Assembly (NCBI GenBank): GCA_020636075.1
Contig: JACJYO010000009.1
Location: 135,001-199,000, forward strand
Length of the DNA stretch: 64,000 bases
Origin: Lewinellaceae bacterium
GTDB taxonomy: Bacteria > Bacteroidota > Bacteroidia > Chitinophagales > Saprospiraceae
Reading direction: 5' to 3'
A program made the position numbers and the translations under genes. Positions 51,901-60,242 of the stretch are shown in pieces; position 1 is the first letter of the stretch, and every line of letters begins with the position of its first letter. The notes beneath the pieces are model-generated. The model saw only the letters and a list, made by a program, of their open reading frames with translations, made no database searches and was not told the origin of the DNA.

Positions 51901-52616
51901 ACGGGCAAAATACCGGTGGCGACTGGATTTTGCGGGTAAAAGACAACGCCATCAGCTCCGGCGGCAACCTCAGCGGATTTGATTTTGAAGTGTGCTCCAG
52001 TACAAGCCTGAACCCGCCATTCCTGGTCAACAACAACCCGTTGCAGGTACCGCCCGGCGGAAACGCTCCGGTATCGAACAACCTGCTGAAAACGGACGAT
52101 GCCAACAACGGCCCGGATGAGCTCGTCTACACGCTCCTGACCATACCTGCCTTTGGTGAATTGCACCTGAATGCAAGTGGGGTGGCTATGCAACCGGGTG
52201 ACCAGTTTACCCAAACCAATCTGGATAACAATGCCTTGCGCTTTTTCGACTATGGCAACAATGTCGGTACCGATGCATTTTGCTTCGTTGTGACCGATGG
52301 CGAGGGCGGTTTGGTGAAGGACTGTTTTACCATCCAGCCTTTCCCGGTCAGTACTTCGGAAAGCCTGCGTGCGCTCAACTTCCTGCTGGCGCCCAACCCT
52401 GCAACGGAAACGGTGCGGCTCACGTTTGGCGAAGCCTTGCGCTCCGACACCCGCATCCGGTTGTTTGACGCGGCCGGGCGTTTGGTGCGTACCGAGCGGG
52501 TTGCTTCCGGTCAACAGGCTGCGATTTTGCAACTGAATAAATTACCCGAAGGCCTGTACACCGTTTCGGTAGACAATGCCGAAGGCAGTGGCGTCCGCAA
52601 ATTGGTGGTACGGTAA
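48972..52616 (+). CDS. T9SS-secreted reprolysin-like metallopeptidase (first of three paralogues)
   Basis: 1214 residues from ATG 48972 (signal MRQVYLLLCLTGFLTGLSAQ); an ATG at 48945 would add nine residues. A propeptide-like region (30-200) precedes the metallopeptidase domain with HEFGHQLDASH at 352-362 and a Met-turn in STIMSYAGSC. Then Ig-like and fibronectin-like modules, a proprotein-convertase P domain (about 868-1015, LEMRLISPAGTDVLLFTTKC), a cadherin/CSPG-like repeat, and a T9SS type A sorting domain (from ~1138, LAPNPATETVRL). The stop TAA belongs to a GTAACGCGAAC repeat. It is probably an extracellular protease. Confidence 0.92.
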   Translation: MRQVYLLLCLTGFLTGLSAQNSTPFWEPVSVAQIALPEGATPSFNPVKFQAYDLRYDALAQRLAQAPMEFTEAADRTPLRVELPSADGTIREFKVWESPIMAPELAARYPGIRNFAGIATDGSGATVRMGTTYQGFHAFQFEKDGSVQSIRPYAMGQTRYYLAYKLSDLPKESNQVGGILCGVEADDQHAIPLEQQLKPGKVTDRGSALVTLKTYTIAISARGEYSQFFGGTKPLVLSAINTALNYIVAIQERDFSLRLILHPMNDQIIFLDPNTDPFSGNTVGEWMSQNPAAIDSILPNSSYDVGHVFSRYIVGDQVGVVSGRACNSGNKARGASSAQNPQTEYFYLVAAHEFGHQLDASHTWANCPNVDMQIAPATAFEPGSGSTIMSYAGSCIDNNVQNDNDTYYHIGSIIQAQTFMWQGSGATCGGSIQTNNNAPEVEIVSPNNVVIPANTPFRLTAAGTDADGDNLNYCWEQYDTDPGKYTLGMPQGNAPAFRSYIFSPSPTRYFPNLADLAANKATTVEVLPTYNRNLKFRVTVRDRTTGAGGQAWKEISIAPRVTAGPFRVTYPNNAGVSWWPGEYQTVTWDVANTNISPVNSQRVNIKLSINGGQSFPITLASNVLNQGRYCVKVPNNPTTMGRIMVEAADNVFFDISNNNISIQSAAQPDISFCASSVYDTICLPLQYSTVISTASTAGFSDPITLAVEGLPNGVTASLNPNPVVPGNDVVLTLDIPANQPELILNYKVKGTAGALTDSTTNTLWIIQNDFSPLTALKPADGAGGQVRLPTLQWTTVGAATYQVELASSPSFAAPTIVASASNIAVDSFAVTTQLNEGAIYYWRFRPTNACGVGDWVGPFAFATGLNVCATYVSTDVPKPITPNAVTTVESKINLPAGGVVSGVKITRIQGNHAFFRDLEMRLISPAGTDVLLFTTKCGGVSANFNFGFDDASPTAFACPPNNTGVLFKPENSLGAMNGQNTGGDWILRVKDNAISSGGNLSGFDFEVCSSTSLNPPFLVNNNPLQVPPGGNAPVSNNLLKTDDANNGPDELVYTLLTIPAFGELHLNASGVAMQPGDQFTQTNLDNNALRFFDYGNNVGTDAFCFVVTDGEGGLVKDCFTIQPFPVSTSESLRALNFLLAPNPATETVRLTFGEALRSDTRIRLFDAAGRLVRTERVASGQQAAILQLNKLPEGLYTVSVDNAEGSGVRKLVVR

Positions 52617-52634
52617 CGCGAACCGCTGGTTCGC
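52613..52634. repeat. GTAACGCGAAC repeat unit after the first metallopeptidase
   Basis: GTAACGCGAACCGCTGGTTC, then GC; the hairpin is GCGAACCGCTGGTTCGC (52618-52634). The TAA at 52614-52616 is the stop codon. A second hairpin, CTCCCAAAGGCC/GGCCTTCGGGAG, follows at 52642-52666. Confidence 0.93.
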
Positions 52635-52641
52635 CGTTTTT

Positions 52642-52666
52642 CTCCCAAAGGCCAGGCCTTCGGGAG
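52642..52666 (+). terminator. Possible terminator hairpin after the first metallopeptidase
   Basis: CTCCCAAAGGCC (52642-52653) and GGCCTTCGGGAG (52655-52666) pair with one mismatch around a single A. The T tract (TTTTT at 52636-52640) precedes rather than follows it, so its role is uncertain. Confidence 0.35.
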
Positions 52667-52731
52667 GAAAACCCACAAAAAACCTTCCGAAGCCGCAACG
52701 GCTTCACCAATCATTTTAAACAAATAAACAC

Positions 52732-55700
52732 ATGCGTTTTCTAACTTTTTTAATTTTTGGGGCTGGCTGTATTTCCAGTCTGAACGCCCAATCCGGGCTG
52801 AACTTCTGGAAGCCGGTTGAAAAAGAGCGGATTAATTTGGCTGAAAATGCCGAACAAAAAAACCAGCCGAACCAATACAAAACCTTTTGGCTGGATTATT
52901 CCAGCCTGAAAACCGCGTTGCAGGCAGCGCCTATGGAATTTACCAGTGCGGGAGAACCCTTGCTGATCGAATTGCCCCAGGCAGATGGCTCCCTGCGCAG
53001 TTTCCGCATATGGGAATCGCCTGTGATGGCCTCTGAGTTGGCTACCCGATACCCTGATATCCGCACCTATGCGGGCACTGCTGCCGATGACTCCGGCGCG
53101 CGCGTACGCCTGGGGGTAGGGCCTGCCGGTTTTTACGGGTACTTTTTTTGCCGCAACGGTCGTATCCAAACGGTGCGTAGCTACGCTGAAGGCACACAGG
53201 AATATTATATGGCCTACCGGATGGAAGACTTGCCGAAATTGACCGAAACGCTGGCCCGTTGTGGCGTGGAAGATGCTTTTTCAAGTAATCCCGTTAAGGA
53301 TAAACCGGTATTGGATCGCAGTGATGCGCCGGTGGGCCTGCGCAAATACCGCGCGGCAATTAGTACCCAGGCAGAATATTCGCTGTTTCATGGAGGTACA
53401 AAAACCTTGGTGCTCGGCGCTGTTACTACGGCCATGAATTTCATCAACGGCATTACGGAGGAAGACCTCGCCATCCGCATGGAATTGGTCCCGAATAACG
53501 ATACGTTGTTTTTCTTTGATCCGGACACGGACCCGTACTCCGGCGCTTTGGCATCTTCCTGGTTTGGTCAAAATCCGGCAGCAGTCAATTCGCTTATCGG
53601 CGTAAACAGTTACGATATCGGTCACGTTCTTTGCCGGGTAGCCAACCCGCAAGGCGTATACACAGCCGGCATTGCAGCGCGCGGCGGTGTGTGCACCGCG
53701 ATCAACAAAGCCCGTGCAGCCAGTTCGCTGCCCAGCCCGATTGGCGAACGGTATTATTTAATTGTTGCGCATGAAATGGGGCATCAGTTCAATGCAACCC
53801 ACACGTTCAATTCTTGCCCACCCGCAAAGGATAACCGGGAACCTTCTACGGCCTTAGAACCGGGCGGCGGGTCTACGATCATGAGTTATGGCTCACTCTG
53901 CGTTCCGGATGTGATCAGTGATGAAGATCCCTATTACCATGTGGCCAGCATCGAACAAACGCGGCTTTTTATCACACAGGGTGATGGGACCACTTGCGGT
54001 GTAGCGTTGCCTGCCGACAATAACGCTCCAGAGGTCAGCATTCCTTTGACGAACGGCATTTACATTCCCGTCAGCACGCCGTTTGCCCTTACCGGTGTTG
54101 CTAGCGATCCCGATGGCGATGCGCTTTCGTACTGTTGGGAGCAATTTGACACCGGACCGGAAACGCCACTGGGGCAGCCCATCGGCACCGCGCCGCTGTT
54201 CCGGTCTTACCTTCCTGCCAGCACGCCGACGCGCACCTTTCCGCGAATCCAAACCATCATCAACAATGCCTCCAGCCCTACCGAATATTTGCCGGATTAC
54301 AGCCGTGTCCTAAATTTTTGGTTTACCGCGCGCGATGGCAAAGGCGGTGTATCCTGGGATAAAATTTTATTGCGTTCCACAACCGATGCGGGCCCGTTTC
54401 GGGTTTTGGAGCCCAATAGCACCCTCGTAAGCTGGGCGCCGGGCGAATACCAGGAAGTTATCTGGGATGTGGCCAATACCGATAAGGCGCCGGTGAACTG
54501 CAAGAAGGTCAACGTCATGCTGAGCACCAACGGCGGGTTAACATATCCAATTACCCTGGCAACCAATGTGGCGAATACCGGCCGCTATTGCATCCAGGTA
54601 CCCAATGCACCGACCAACAGCGCGCGCATCCGGGTAGAAGCGGCGGACAATGTCTTCTTCGATATTTCTAATTCCAATTTCAAGATACAAACGCCCACAC
54701 AACCGGGCTTCACGTTTTGTCCTGCCGGCCTGCACGATACGGTTTGCCTGCCTTCGACGTATAACACCGTGATCAGTACCAGTACCCAAGCGGGCTTCAG
54801 CGACCCGATTACCTTCAGTGCCACCGGCCTGCCTCCCGGCGTGAGCGCCAGTTTCAGTCCCAACCCGGTTACCCCCGGTGCTGAAACGGTAATGACACTG
54901 GATTTTCCAGCAAACCAAACCACGTCAACTTTTGATATTACCCTTAAAGCCGAAGCCGGAGCCTTCAGCAAGGAACTTTTGAACACGATCAGTGTTTTCT
55001 TTGCTGATTTCACAGCAGTGGCCCTGCAATCGCCGGCTGATGGTTCGGTCGGACAGGACCGTGGCCCGCAATTCAAATGGAACGGTGTGCCCAATGCGAA
55101 TTTCTATGATATTCAGGTGGCTACCAACCCCTCATTTGCCCTGGCAACCCTGGTCAATACACGCGATAATGTTGTTGCAGACAGTATTAAATTTCAGGAT
55201 TTACTGGAAAAAGGCACGGTGTATTATTGGCGTATCCGACCCAAAAACGAATGTGGCGACGGCGCCTGGGTGGGGCCTTTTGCTTTTGCTACCCTGGTCG
55301 ATGTTTGTACGACATTTGAGTCTGTTGATGTTCCAAAAAACATTACCGGAAGTCAGGTGATCACGGTTGAATCAAAAATCAATATTCCGTTCGGAGGCAT
55401 TGTGAGCGACGTAAATGTTTCGCAAATTCAGGGTTACCACGAATATTTCAAAGACCTGGAAATGCACCTTATCAGCCCGTCGGGTAAGGATGTACTGCTT
55501 TTCAAAGACAAATGCCCGAACTACAACGGGACTTTCAATTTTGGCTTTGACGACAGCAAACTCGGCATATTCGGTTGCCCACCACCCAAAGATGGCTCCC
55601 TCTACAAACCGGTTGAGAATCTCAGTTTATTCAACAATGAAAATTCAACCGGCAACTGGACGCTGCGGATCAAAGATAACCTCATCAGCGGCGGCGGCGC

Positions 55701-56346
55701 CGTTCAGGTGTTTAATCTGGAAATCTGCTCCAGCACCTCGTCTACACCACCGGTTTTGGTGAACAACAACCCGCTTCAGGTGGCGCCGGGCGCAAATGCC
55801 GGGATAACAGTCAGCTTGCTGAAAACAGAAGACGCCAACAACAGCGATGCTGAACTGCTATACACCCTGATGACCCTACCAGCAAACGGTCAGCTGCAGC
55901 TCAACGGCAGCGGCGTGGCTATGCAAGTGGGCGATCAGTTCACCCAACTCGACTTGAACAACAACGGCTTGCGTTATTTTGATTATGGCAGCAGCGCATC
56001 GGATCAGTTTTGCTTTACCGTTACCGATGGAGAAGGCGGCCTGATCAAGGATTGTTTTACCATCCAACCGTTCCCGGTCAGCACGACGGAAACAACGCGT
56101 GCCCTTAACTTTCTGCTGGCACCCAACCCGGCTACCGAAACCGTGCGGATAACCTTTGGCGAAACGCTGCGTTCCGACACGCGTATCCGGATGTTCGACG
56201 CAGCCGGCCGCATGGTGTACAGCACGGTGCTGGCAGGAGGCCAGGTGTTGACCCAACTTGATGTCGCTCGCTTGCCGGAAGGATTGTACACGGTCGCCGT
56301 AGATAATCAGGAAGGCTCCGGTGTGCGTAAACTTGTTGTGCAGTAA
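52732..56346 (+). CDS. T9SS-secreted reprolysin-like metallopeptidase (second paralogue)
   Basis: 1204 residues with signal MRFLTFLIFGAGCISSLNAQ. The same architecture as the first paralogue: propeptide-like region, metallopeptidase domain with HEMGHQFNATH at 347-357 and STIMSYGSLC Met-turn, Ig/fibronectin-like modules, P domain (LEMHLISPSGKDVLLFKDKC), cadherin/CSPG-like repeat and a T9SS type A sorting domain (LAPNPATETVRI to VRKLVVQ). All three zinc histidines and the catalytic Glu are present. The TAA stop is inside a repeat element that also carries a strong terminator. Confidence 0.93.
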   Translation: MRFLTFLIFGAGCISSLNAQSGLNFWKPVEKERINLAENAEQKNQPNQYKTFWLDYSSLKTALQAAPMEFTSAGEPLLIELPQADGSLRSFRIWESPVMASELATRYPDIRTYAGTAADDSGARVRLGVGPAGFYGYFFCRNGRIQTVRSYAEGTQEYYMAYRMEDLPKLTETLARCGVEDAFSSNPVKDKPVLDRSDAPVGLRKYRAAISTQAEYSLFHGGTKTLVLGAVTTAMNFINGITEEDLAIRMELVPNNDTLFFFDPDTDPYSGALASSWFGQNPAAVNSLIGVNSYDIGHVLCRVANPQGVYTAGIAARGGVCTAINKARAASSLPSPIGERYYLIVAHEMGHQFNATHTFNSCPPAKDNREPSTALEPGGGSTIMSYGSLCVPDVISDEDPYYHVASIEQTRLFITQGDGTTCGVALPADNNAPEVSIPLTNGIYIPVSTPFALTGVASDPDGDALSYCWEQFDTGPETPLGQPIGTAPLFRSYLPASTPTRTFPRIQTIINNASSPTEYLPDYSRVLNFWFTARDGKGGVSWDKILLRSTTDAGPFRVLEPNSTLVSWAPGEYQEVIWDVANTDKAPVNCKKVNVMLSTNGGLTYPITLATNVANTGRYCIQVPNAPTNSARIRVEAADNVFFDISNSNFKIQTPTQPGFTFCPAGLHDTVCLPSTYNTVISTSTQAGFSDPITFSATGLPPGVSASFSPNPVTPGAETVMTLDFPANQTTSTFDITLKAEAGAFSKELLNTISVFFADFTAVALQSPADGSVGQDRGPQFKWNGVPNANFYDIQVATNPSFALATLVNTRDNVVADSIKFQDLLEKGTVYYWRIRPKNECGDGAWVGPFAFATLVDVCTTFESVDVPKNITGSQVITVESKINIPFGGIVSDVNVSQIQGYHEYFKDLEMHLISPSGKDVLLFKDKCPNYNGTFNFGFDDSKLGIFGCPPPKDGSLYKPVENLSLFNNENSTGNWTLRIKDNLISGGGAVQVFNLEICSSTSSTPPVLVNNNPLQVAPGANAGITVSLLKTEDANNSDAELLYTLMTLPANGQLQLNGSGVAMQVGDQFTQLDLNNNGLRYFDYGSSASDQFCFTVTDGEGGLIKDCFTIQPFPVSTTETTRALNFLLAPNPATETVRITFGETLRSDTRIRMFDAAGRMVYSTVLAGGQVLTQLDVARLPEGLYTVAVDNQEGSGVRKLVVQ

Positions 56347-56439
56347 CGCGAACCTCTGGTTCGCGACAATACCAGCGCAGCGCGAGAAAACGATTCGCGC
56401 TGCGCTGTTTTTTTGGCGCGAACTAACAGTTCGCGTTAC
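56343..56439. repeat. GTAACGCGAAC element with embedded terminator
   Basis: 97 bases, bounded by GTAACGCGAAC and GTTCGCGTTAC as at 27111-27215. The left hairpin unit is GCGAACCTCTGGTTCGC (56348-56364), the right one GCGAACTAACAGTTCGC (56418-56434), the latter identical to the fourth unit at 27194-27210. Between them lies a 13-bp perfect stem and T run. The left TAA is the stop of the second metallopeptidase. At the right end no annotated gene stops. Confidence 0.93.
56373..56414 (+). terminator. Intrinsic terminator inside the repeat element
   Basis: CAGCGCAGCGCGA (56373-56385) and TCGCGCTGCGCTG (56395-56407) form a perfect 13-bp stem around a nine-base loop, followed by seven T. It would end the transcript of the second metallopeptidase. 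Confidence 0.85.
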
Positions 56440-56509
56440 AAAACAAGCTTTTGCCGCCCATTTGCCAAGCTTCAATCCGAATGGTAAACTTTCCCCTTTC
56501 GGGTTTGTC

Positions 56510-56517
56510 TACTTTCG
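56510..56517 (+). promoter_or_regulatory. -10 box of the third metallopeptidase-like gene
   Basis: TACTTTCG, one base off TAnnTTTG, 33 bases before the start at 56550. It argues against an in-frame ATG at 56451. Confidence 0.5.
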
Positions 56518-56549
56518 CGCTACTTCATTTTTATAAAATAATTCTACCA

Positions 56550-59500
56550 ATGCGTTTTTGCTTACTGCTTTGCTGCATACTCCTTGGAAACCTGGCTTTT
56601 ACCCAAAATGCACCCAGCTATTTTAAACCGGTTTCCGAGGGTGAAATTCAGCTCCCTGAAACCGCCGTACGCAAATTGGTCCCCCAGAAATACCTCAGTT
56701 TTCAACTCGACTACCCCGGTATAAAAGCTGCCCTGCAAACGGCGCCACAGGAATTTACCGAAGCGGCCCGCCAGCACAGCTGTACGATTGCGCTGCCGAC
56801 AGCCGACGGTACCATGGAAGATTTTGCTGTTTGGGAAATTGCTATGCTGGAACCGGCACTGGCAGCTGAGCTGCCTTTTATCCGCACGTTTGCCGGAGAG
56901 TCGCTGCGCGACAAACGCAAAAAAGTACGCCTGAGCTACACCCTGAAAGGCTTTCAGGCCATGATCATGAACCCCAACCTGGGGGTTGAATACCTCGACC
57001 GCTACGCGGAAGGTCAGACGAAATACTACATCGTGTACGACCGGAAAGACAGCCCGCTGGAAGAACGCCCGCAAGTGCCAACGGCCTGGATAACACCGGA
57101 CACCAAAGCAACGGACCCTACGGCGATCAAACAAGATCAACTGGTGCAGGCGCGCGGCGATCAGGCTGATCCGGTGAAACTGCGTATTTACAAATACGTC
57201 GTTTCCAATACCGGCGAATACGGCCTGGACAACGGCCCGACGAAGAACGATGTTATGTCTGCCAAAACCGAACATACCAACCGGGTGAGCGGGATTCTGG
57301 AGCGGGATGTTTCCCTGCGCCTGCAGCTGATCCAGGCGACGTTGCTGGTGACCTATACCGACCCGGCGAGCGCGCCGTTTTCCGGCACGCTGGTTCCCGG
57401 TTGGGCCGGCCAGAACCAGGACATACTCGATGCCGCGGGCATACCCAGGGCAGCCTATGATGTCGGCCACGTATACGCCCGGTATATGGGCGGCGGTGCC
57501 GTGGGGATCGCAGGTGGCTTGTCTTGTCTTGGTTCGAAAGCCGGTGGTTGTACGGGCGGTGGTGGCGCTTATGGCGATGGGTTTATTAGTACCATTGGTC
57601 AGGAAGTGGGCCACCAGTTTACAGGCGGCCACACCTGGAACCGCTGTGGCGGTGGCGCCGGCCGTGCAAATGGTTCCGCTTTCGAACCAGGCAGCGGCAG
57701 TACGATTATGTCGTATGCCGGCGCCTGTGGTTCTGATAATGTGCAGGGGTATTCGGACCTGTATTACCACGCCGGCTCGATCCAGGAAATGCAAACCTGG
57801 TTGTTTGTCAATGATGGCAGTTCCTGCGGTACAATTGTCGAAACGGACAACCACACTCCGGTGGTTACCCTGGATTACCAGGACGGCTTTTTTATTCCCT
57901 GGGGCACACCCTTTGAACTTGATGGCAGTGCCACCGATTCCGATGGCGACCCGCTGATGTATAGTTGGGAAGAGATCGACATTGGCCCGGAAGTGCCGCT
58001 TACACAACCGACTGCCAACTCGCCGATTTTCCGCTCCTGGCCTGCCGATACGGTGACCAACCGCTATTTTCCGCGCCTGAGCCGGATATTGAGCAACACC
58101 TTCGATGTAACGGAACAAATGCCCGGACCCTGGACGCGCGACCTGACGTTCCGCCTTAGCGCCCGCGATAACCGCACCGGTGGTGTCGGCTGGGCCGATG
58201 TAGCTTTCAAAGCCTGGGGGCAAGCGGGTCCATTCAAAGTACAAGCACCCAATACCACAGGCATTACCTGGAATACCGGCGAATACACCGAAGTGCGCTG
58301 GGATGTGGCCAAGACAAACGAAGCGCCGGTCAACTGTCGTTTTGTAAACATCCGCCTCAGTACCGATGGCGGGCTAACCTATCCTGTTACCCTGGCCGAA
58401 CATGTGAGCAACGACGGCAGCCACTTCGTACTGGCGCCGGCTATTTCGACTACGCAGGCCCGTATCCGCATCGACGCTGAAAACTCGGTCTTTTTTGACG
58501 TGTCGGACCGGAATTTCACGATACAAGCACCGACACAGCCTTCCTTGACCCTTAGCCTCAACAACGACAGCGGCATACTTTGCCTGCCGGCAGAACATGC
58601 CGTGGAAATTCTGACTGCCGGCGTGCTGGGCTTTAGCAACCCGGTAAGCCTTGAAATTGTCGGAGCCCTGCCACCAAATGTGACGGCTAATTTCAGCTCG
58701 ACCACCCTTCAGCCCGGTGAAAGCGCTACGCTGAAACTCGATTTTTCGCAGGTGACCGTGGCACAGGAATTTACCATAACCGTACAAGCCGCTGCTGCTG
58801 GAGTAACTCCCATCCTGCGCGATATTGTGCTCACTACACTCCGCAACGATTTTTCGGCACTGGCGCTGACTTTGCCGGCCAACGGGGCCACGGAATTGCA
58901 ACTCAGCCAAACACTGCATTGGACCAAGGCGGTCGATGCGCTGTACTACGATGTTCAGTTTGCCAGTGATCCCTCCTTTGCACCGGGTACCATCCTGGCG
59001 TCTACAAACAGTACTACGCTCGACAACTTTACATTACCAATCCTTTTGGTGAAAGGCACGCCCTATTTTTGGCGGGTGCGCCCGGTCAATGCCTGTGGCG
59101 CTGCTGACTGGACTGATCCCTTTTTCTTTTCCACTTATGCGGAAGCCTGTACCGTTTGGGAAGCCAATGACCTCCCCAAGAGCTTGACTTCGAATGGTAC
59201 ACCGACGATTGAATCAAAAATAACAGTGAACGCCGGAGGCGCCATTAAAAGCGTGGAGGTGCATCAACTCAAGGGTTACCATGAATTTTTCAAAGACCTG
59301 GATGTGCACCTTATCAGTCCGCAAGGCACCGACCTGACGCTGTGGACCAATAAATGCGGCAACTTCAACGGCTCATTTAACCTGCGCCTGACCGATGCGG
59401 CTCCCGGTGCATTTCCTTGCCCGCCGCCAAACACCGGCCTGGCATACCGACCGCAAAACGCACTGAATAGTGCCTTTTTCGGACAAAATTCAGCAGGCGT

Positions 59501-60185
59501 GTGGACGTTGCGCGTGCGTGATTTGAACATTGGCGGTGGTGGTAATTTTGAAATTTTCAGCCTGGAATTCTGCTCCGAAGTGGTTGTAAACCCGCCCTAC
59601 CTGGTCAACAACAACATGCTGGTGCTCGACCCGGGGACCAACAAAGGAATAACGCCCGACTTGCTCCTGGTGGAAGACGCCAACAATACCCACAGTGAAT
59701 TGGAGTACACCCTTTTGACGGTGCCCGAATACGGCCATCTTTCCTTGAATGGCAGCGATCCGTTGCAGCCCGGCGCCAAATTCACGCAGGCCCAGTTGGA
59801 TAACGGCGCGCTCCACTTCTTTGACTATGGCGGTAGCTACGCAGACAACGGTTTCCGGTTTATGGTCACCGATGGCGAGGGTGGCTTTTTCGGCACGCCG
59901 AAATTCCGCATCGGGCATATGCTGGTTGGCGCTAATGAGCCGGCTGCTGCAGGCTTTGACTTCCGGCTGTTCCCGAATCCGGCCAACGAATCCGTTTGGT
60001 TGGCCGTCGATCAGCCCATGTCGGGCGATGTACGGGTTGCGCTGTTCAACATGGCAGGTCAGCTGATGCAGGAGGCGCTGCTGCCTTCCGGCGCGGATCG
60101 CTTGCAGTTGCACACGGCGGGATTGCCGCGCGGGATGTACCTGGTGCAGGTACAGGGTTCGGTGCGGAAATTGGTTTTAAAGTAA
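56550..60185 (+). CDS. T9SS-secreted metallopeptidase homologue with altered zinc motif (third paralogue)
   Basis: 1211 residues from ATG 56550 (signal MRFCLLLCCILLGNLAF, then TQN). Same order of modules as its two neighbours, including P domain (LDVHLISPQGTDLTLWTNKC), cadherin/CSPG-like repeat and a T9SS sorting domain (FRLFPNPANESVWL to VRKLVLK). The zinc site reads QEVGHQFTGGH at residues 351-361: the first His of HExxH is replaced by Gln (CAG), while the Glu, second and third His and the STIMSYAGAC Met-turn remain. Activity is therefore doubtful; it may be a pseudo-enzyme or bind substrate only. Its TAA is again in a GTAACGCGAAC unit. Confidence 0.92.
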   Translation: MRFCLLLCCILLGNLAFTQNAPSYFKPVSEGEIQLPETAVRKLVPQKYLSFQLDYPGIKAALQTAPQEFTEAARQHSCTIALPTADGTMEDFAVWEIAMLEPALAAELPFIRTFAGESLRDKRKKVRLSYTLKGFQAMIMNPNLGVEYLDRYAEGQTKYYIVYDRKDSPLEERPQVPTAWITPDTKATDPTAIKQDQLVQARGDQADPVKLRIYKYVVSNTGEYGLDNGPTKNDVMSAKTEHTNRVSGILERDVSLRLQLIQATLLVTYTDPASAPFSGTLVPGWAGQNQDILDAAGIPRAAYDVGHVYARYMGGGAVGIAGGLSCLGSKAGGCTGGGGAYGDGFISTIGQEVGHQFTGGHTWNRCGGGAGRANGSAFEPGSGSTIMSYAGACGSDNVQGYSDLYYHAGSIQEMQTWLFVNDGSSCGTIVETDNHTPVVTLDYQDGFFIPWGTPFELDGSATDSDGDPLMYSWEEIDIGPEVPLTQPTANSPIFRSWPADTVTNRYFPRLSRILSNTFDVTEQMPGPWTRDLTFRLSARDNRTGGVGWADVAFKAWGQAGPFKVQAPNTTGITWNTGEYTEVRWDVAKTNEAPVNCRFVNIRLSTDGGLTYPVTLAEHVSNDGSHFVLAPAISTTQARIRIDAENSVFFDVSDRNFTIQAPTQPSLTLSLNNDSGILCLPAEHAVEILTAGVLGFSNPVSLEIVGALPPNVTANFSSTTLQPGESATLKLDFSQVTVAQEFTITVQAAAAGVTPILRDIVLTTLRNDFSALALTLPANGATELQLSQTLHWTKAVDALYYDVQFASDPSFAPGTILASTNSTTLDNFTLPILLVKGTPYFWRVRPVNACGAADWTDPFFFSTYAEACTVWEANDLPKSLTSNGTPTIESKITVNAGGAIKSVEVHQLKGYHEFFKDLDVHLISPQGTDLTLWTNKCGNFNGSFNLRLTDAAPGAFPCPPPNTGLAYRPQNALNSAFFGQNSAGVWTLRVRDLNIGGGGNFEIFSLEFCSEVVVNPPYLVNNNMLVLDPGTNKGITPDLLLVEDANNTHSELEYTLLTVPEYGHLSLNGSDPLQPGAKFTQAQLDNGALHFFDYGGSYADNGFRFMVTDGEGGFFGTPKFRIGHMLVGANEPAAAGFDFRLFPNPANESVWLAVDQPMSGDVRVALFNMAGQLMQEALLPSGADRLQLHTAGLPRGMYLVQVQGSVRKLVLK

Positions 60186-60203
60186 CGCGAACCGCTGGTT
60201 CGC
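60182..60203. repeat. GTAACGCGAAC repeat unit after the third paralogue
   Basis: Starts GTAACGCGAACCGCTGG; hairpin GCGAACCGCTGGTTCGC at 60187-60203, identical to the unit at 52618-52634. The TAA at 60183-60185 is the stop codon. Confidence 0.93.
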
Positions 60204-60212
60204 GGAAAATTT

Positions 60213-60242
60213 CTCAGCCCAGGCATTAATGCCTGGGCTGAG
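60213..60242. repeat. 30-bp perfect palindrome with a stop codon at its centre
   Basis: CTCAGCCCAGGCATT followed by its exact reverse complement. The minus-strand beta-helix gene stops at the TAA at its centre (60226-60228), so the palindrome's first half encodes its last residues (ISQPRH). The core matches the palindromes inside trpGD. Confidence 0.95.

Noticed and set aside
56562..58244. 560-codon frame antisense to the third metallopeptidase
   Set aside because: Shadow frame; the forward gene has a signal peptide, conserved domains and sorting signal.
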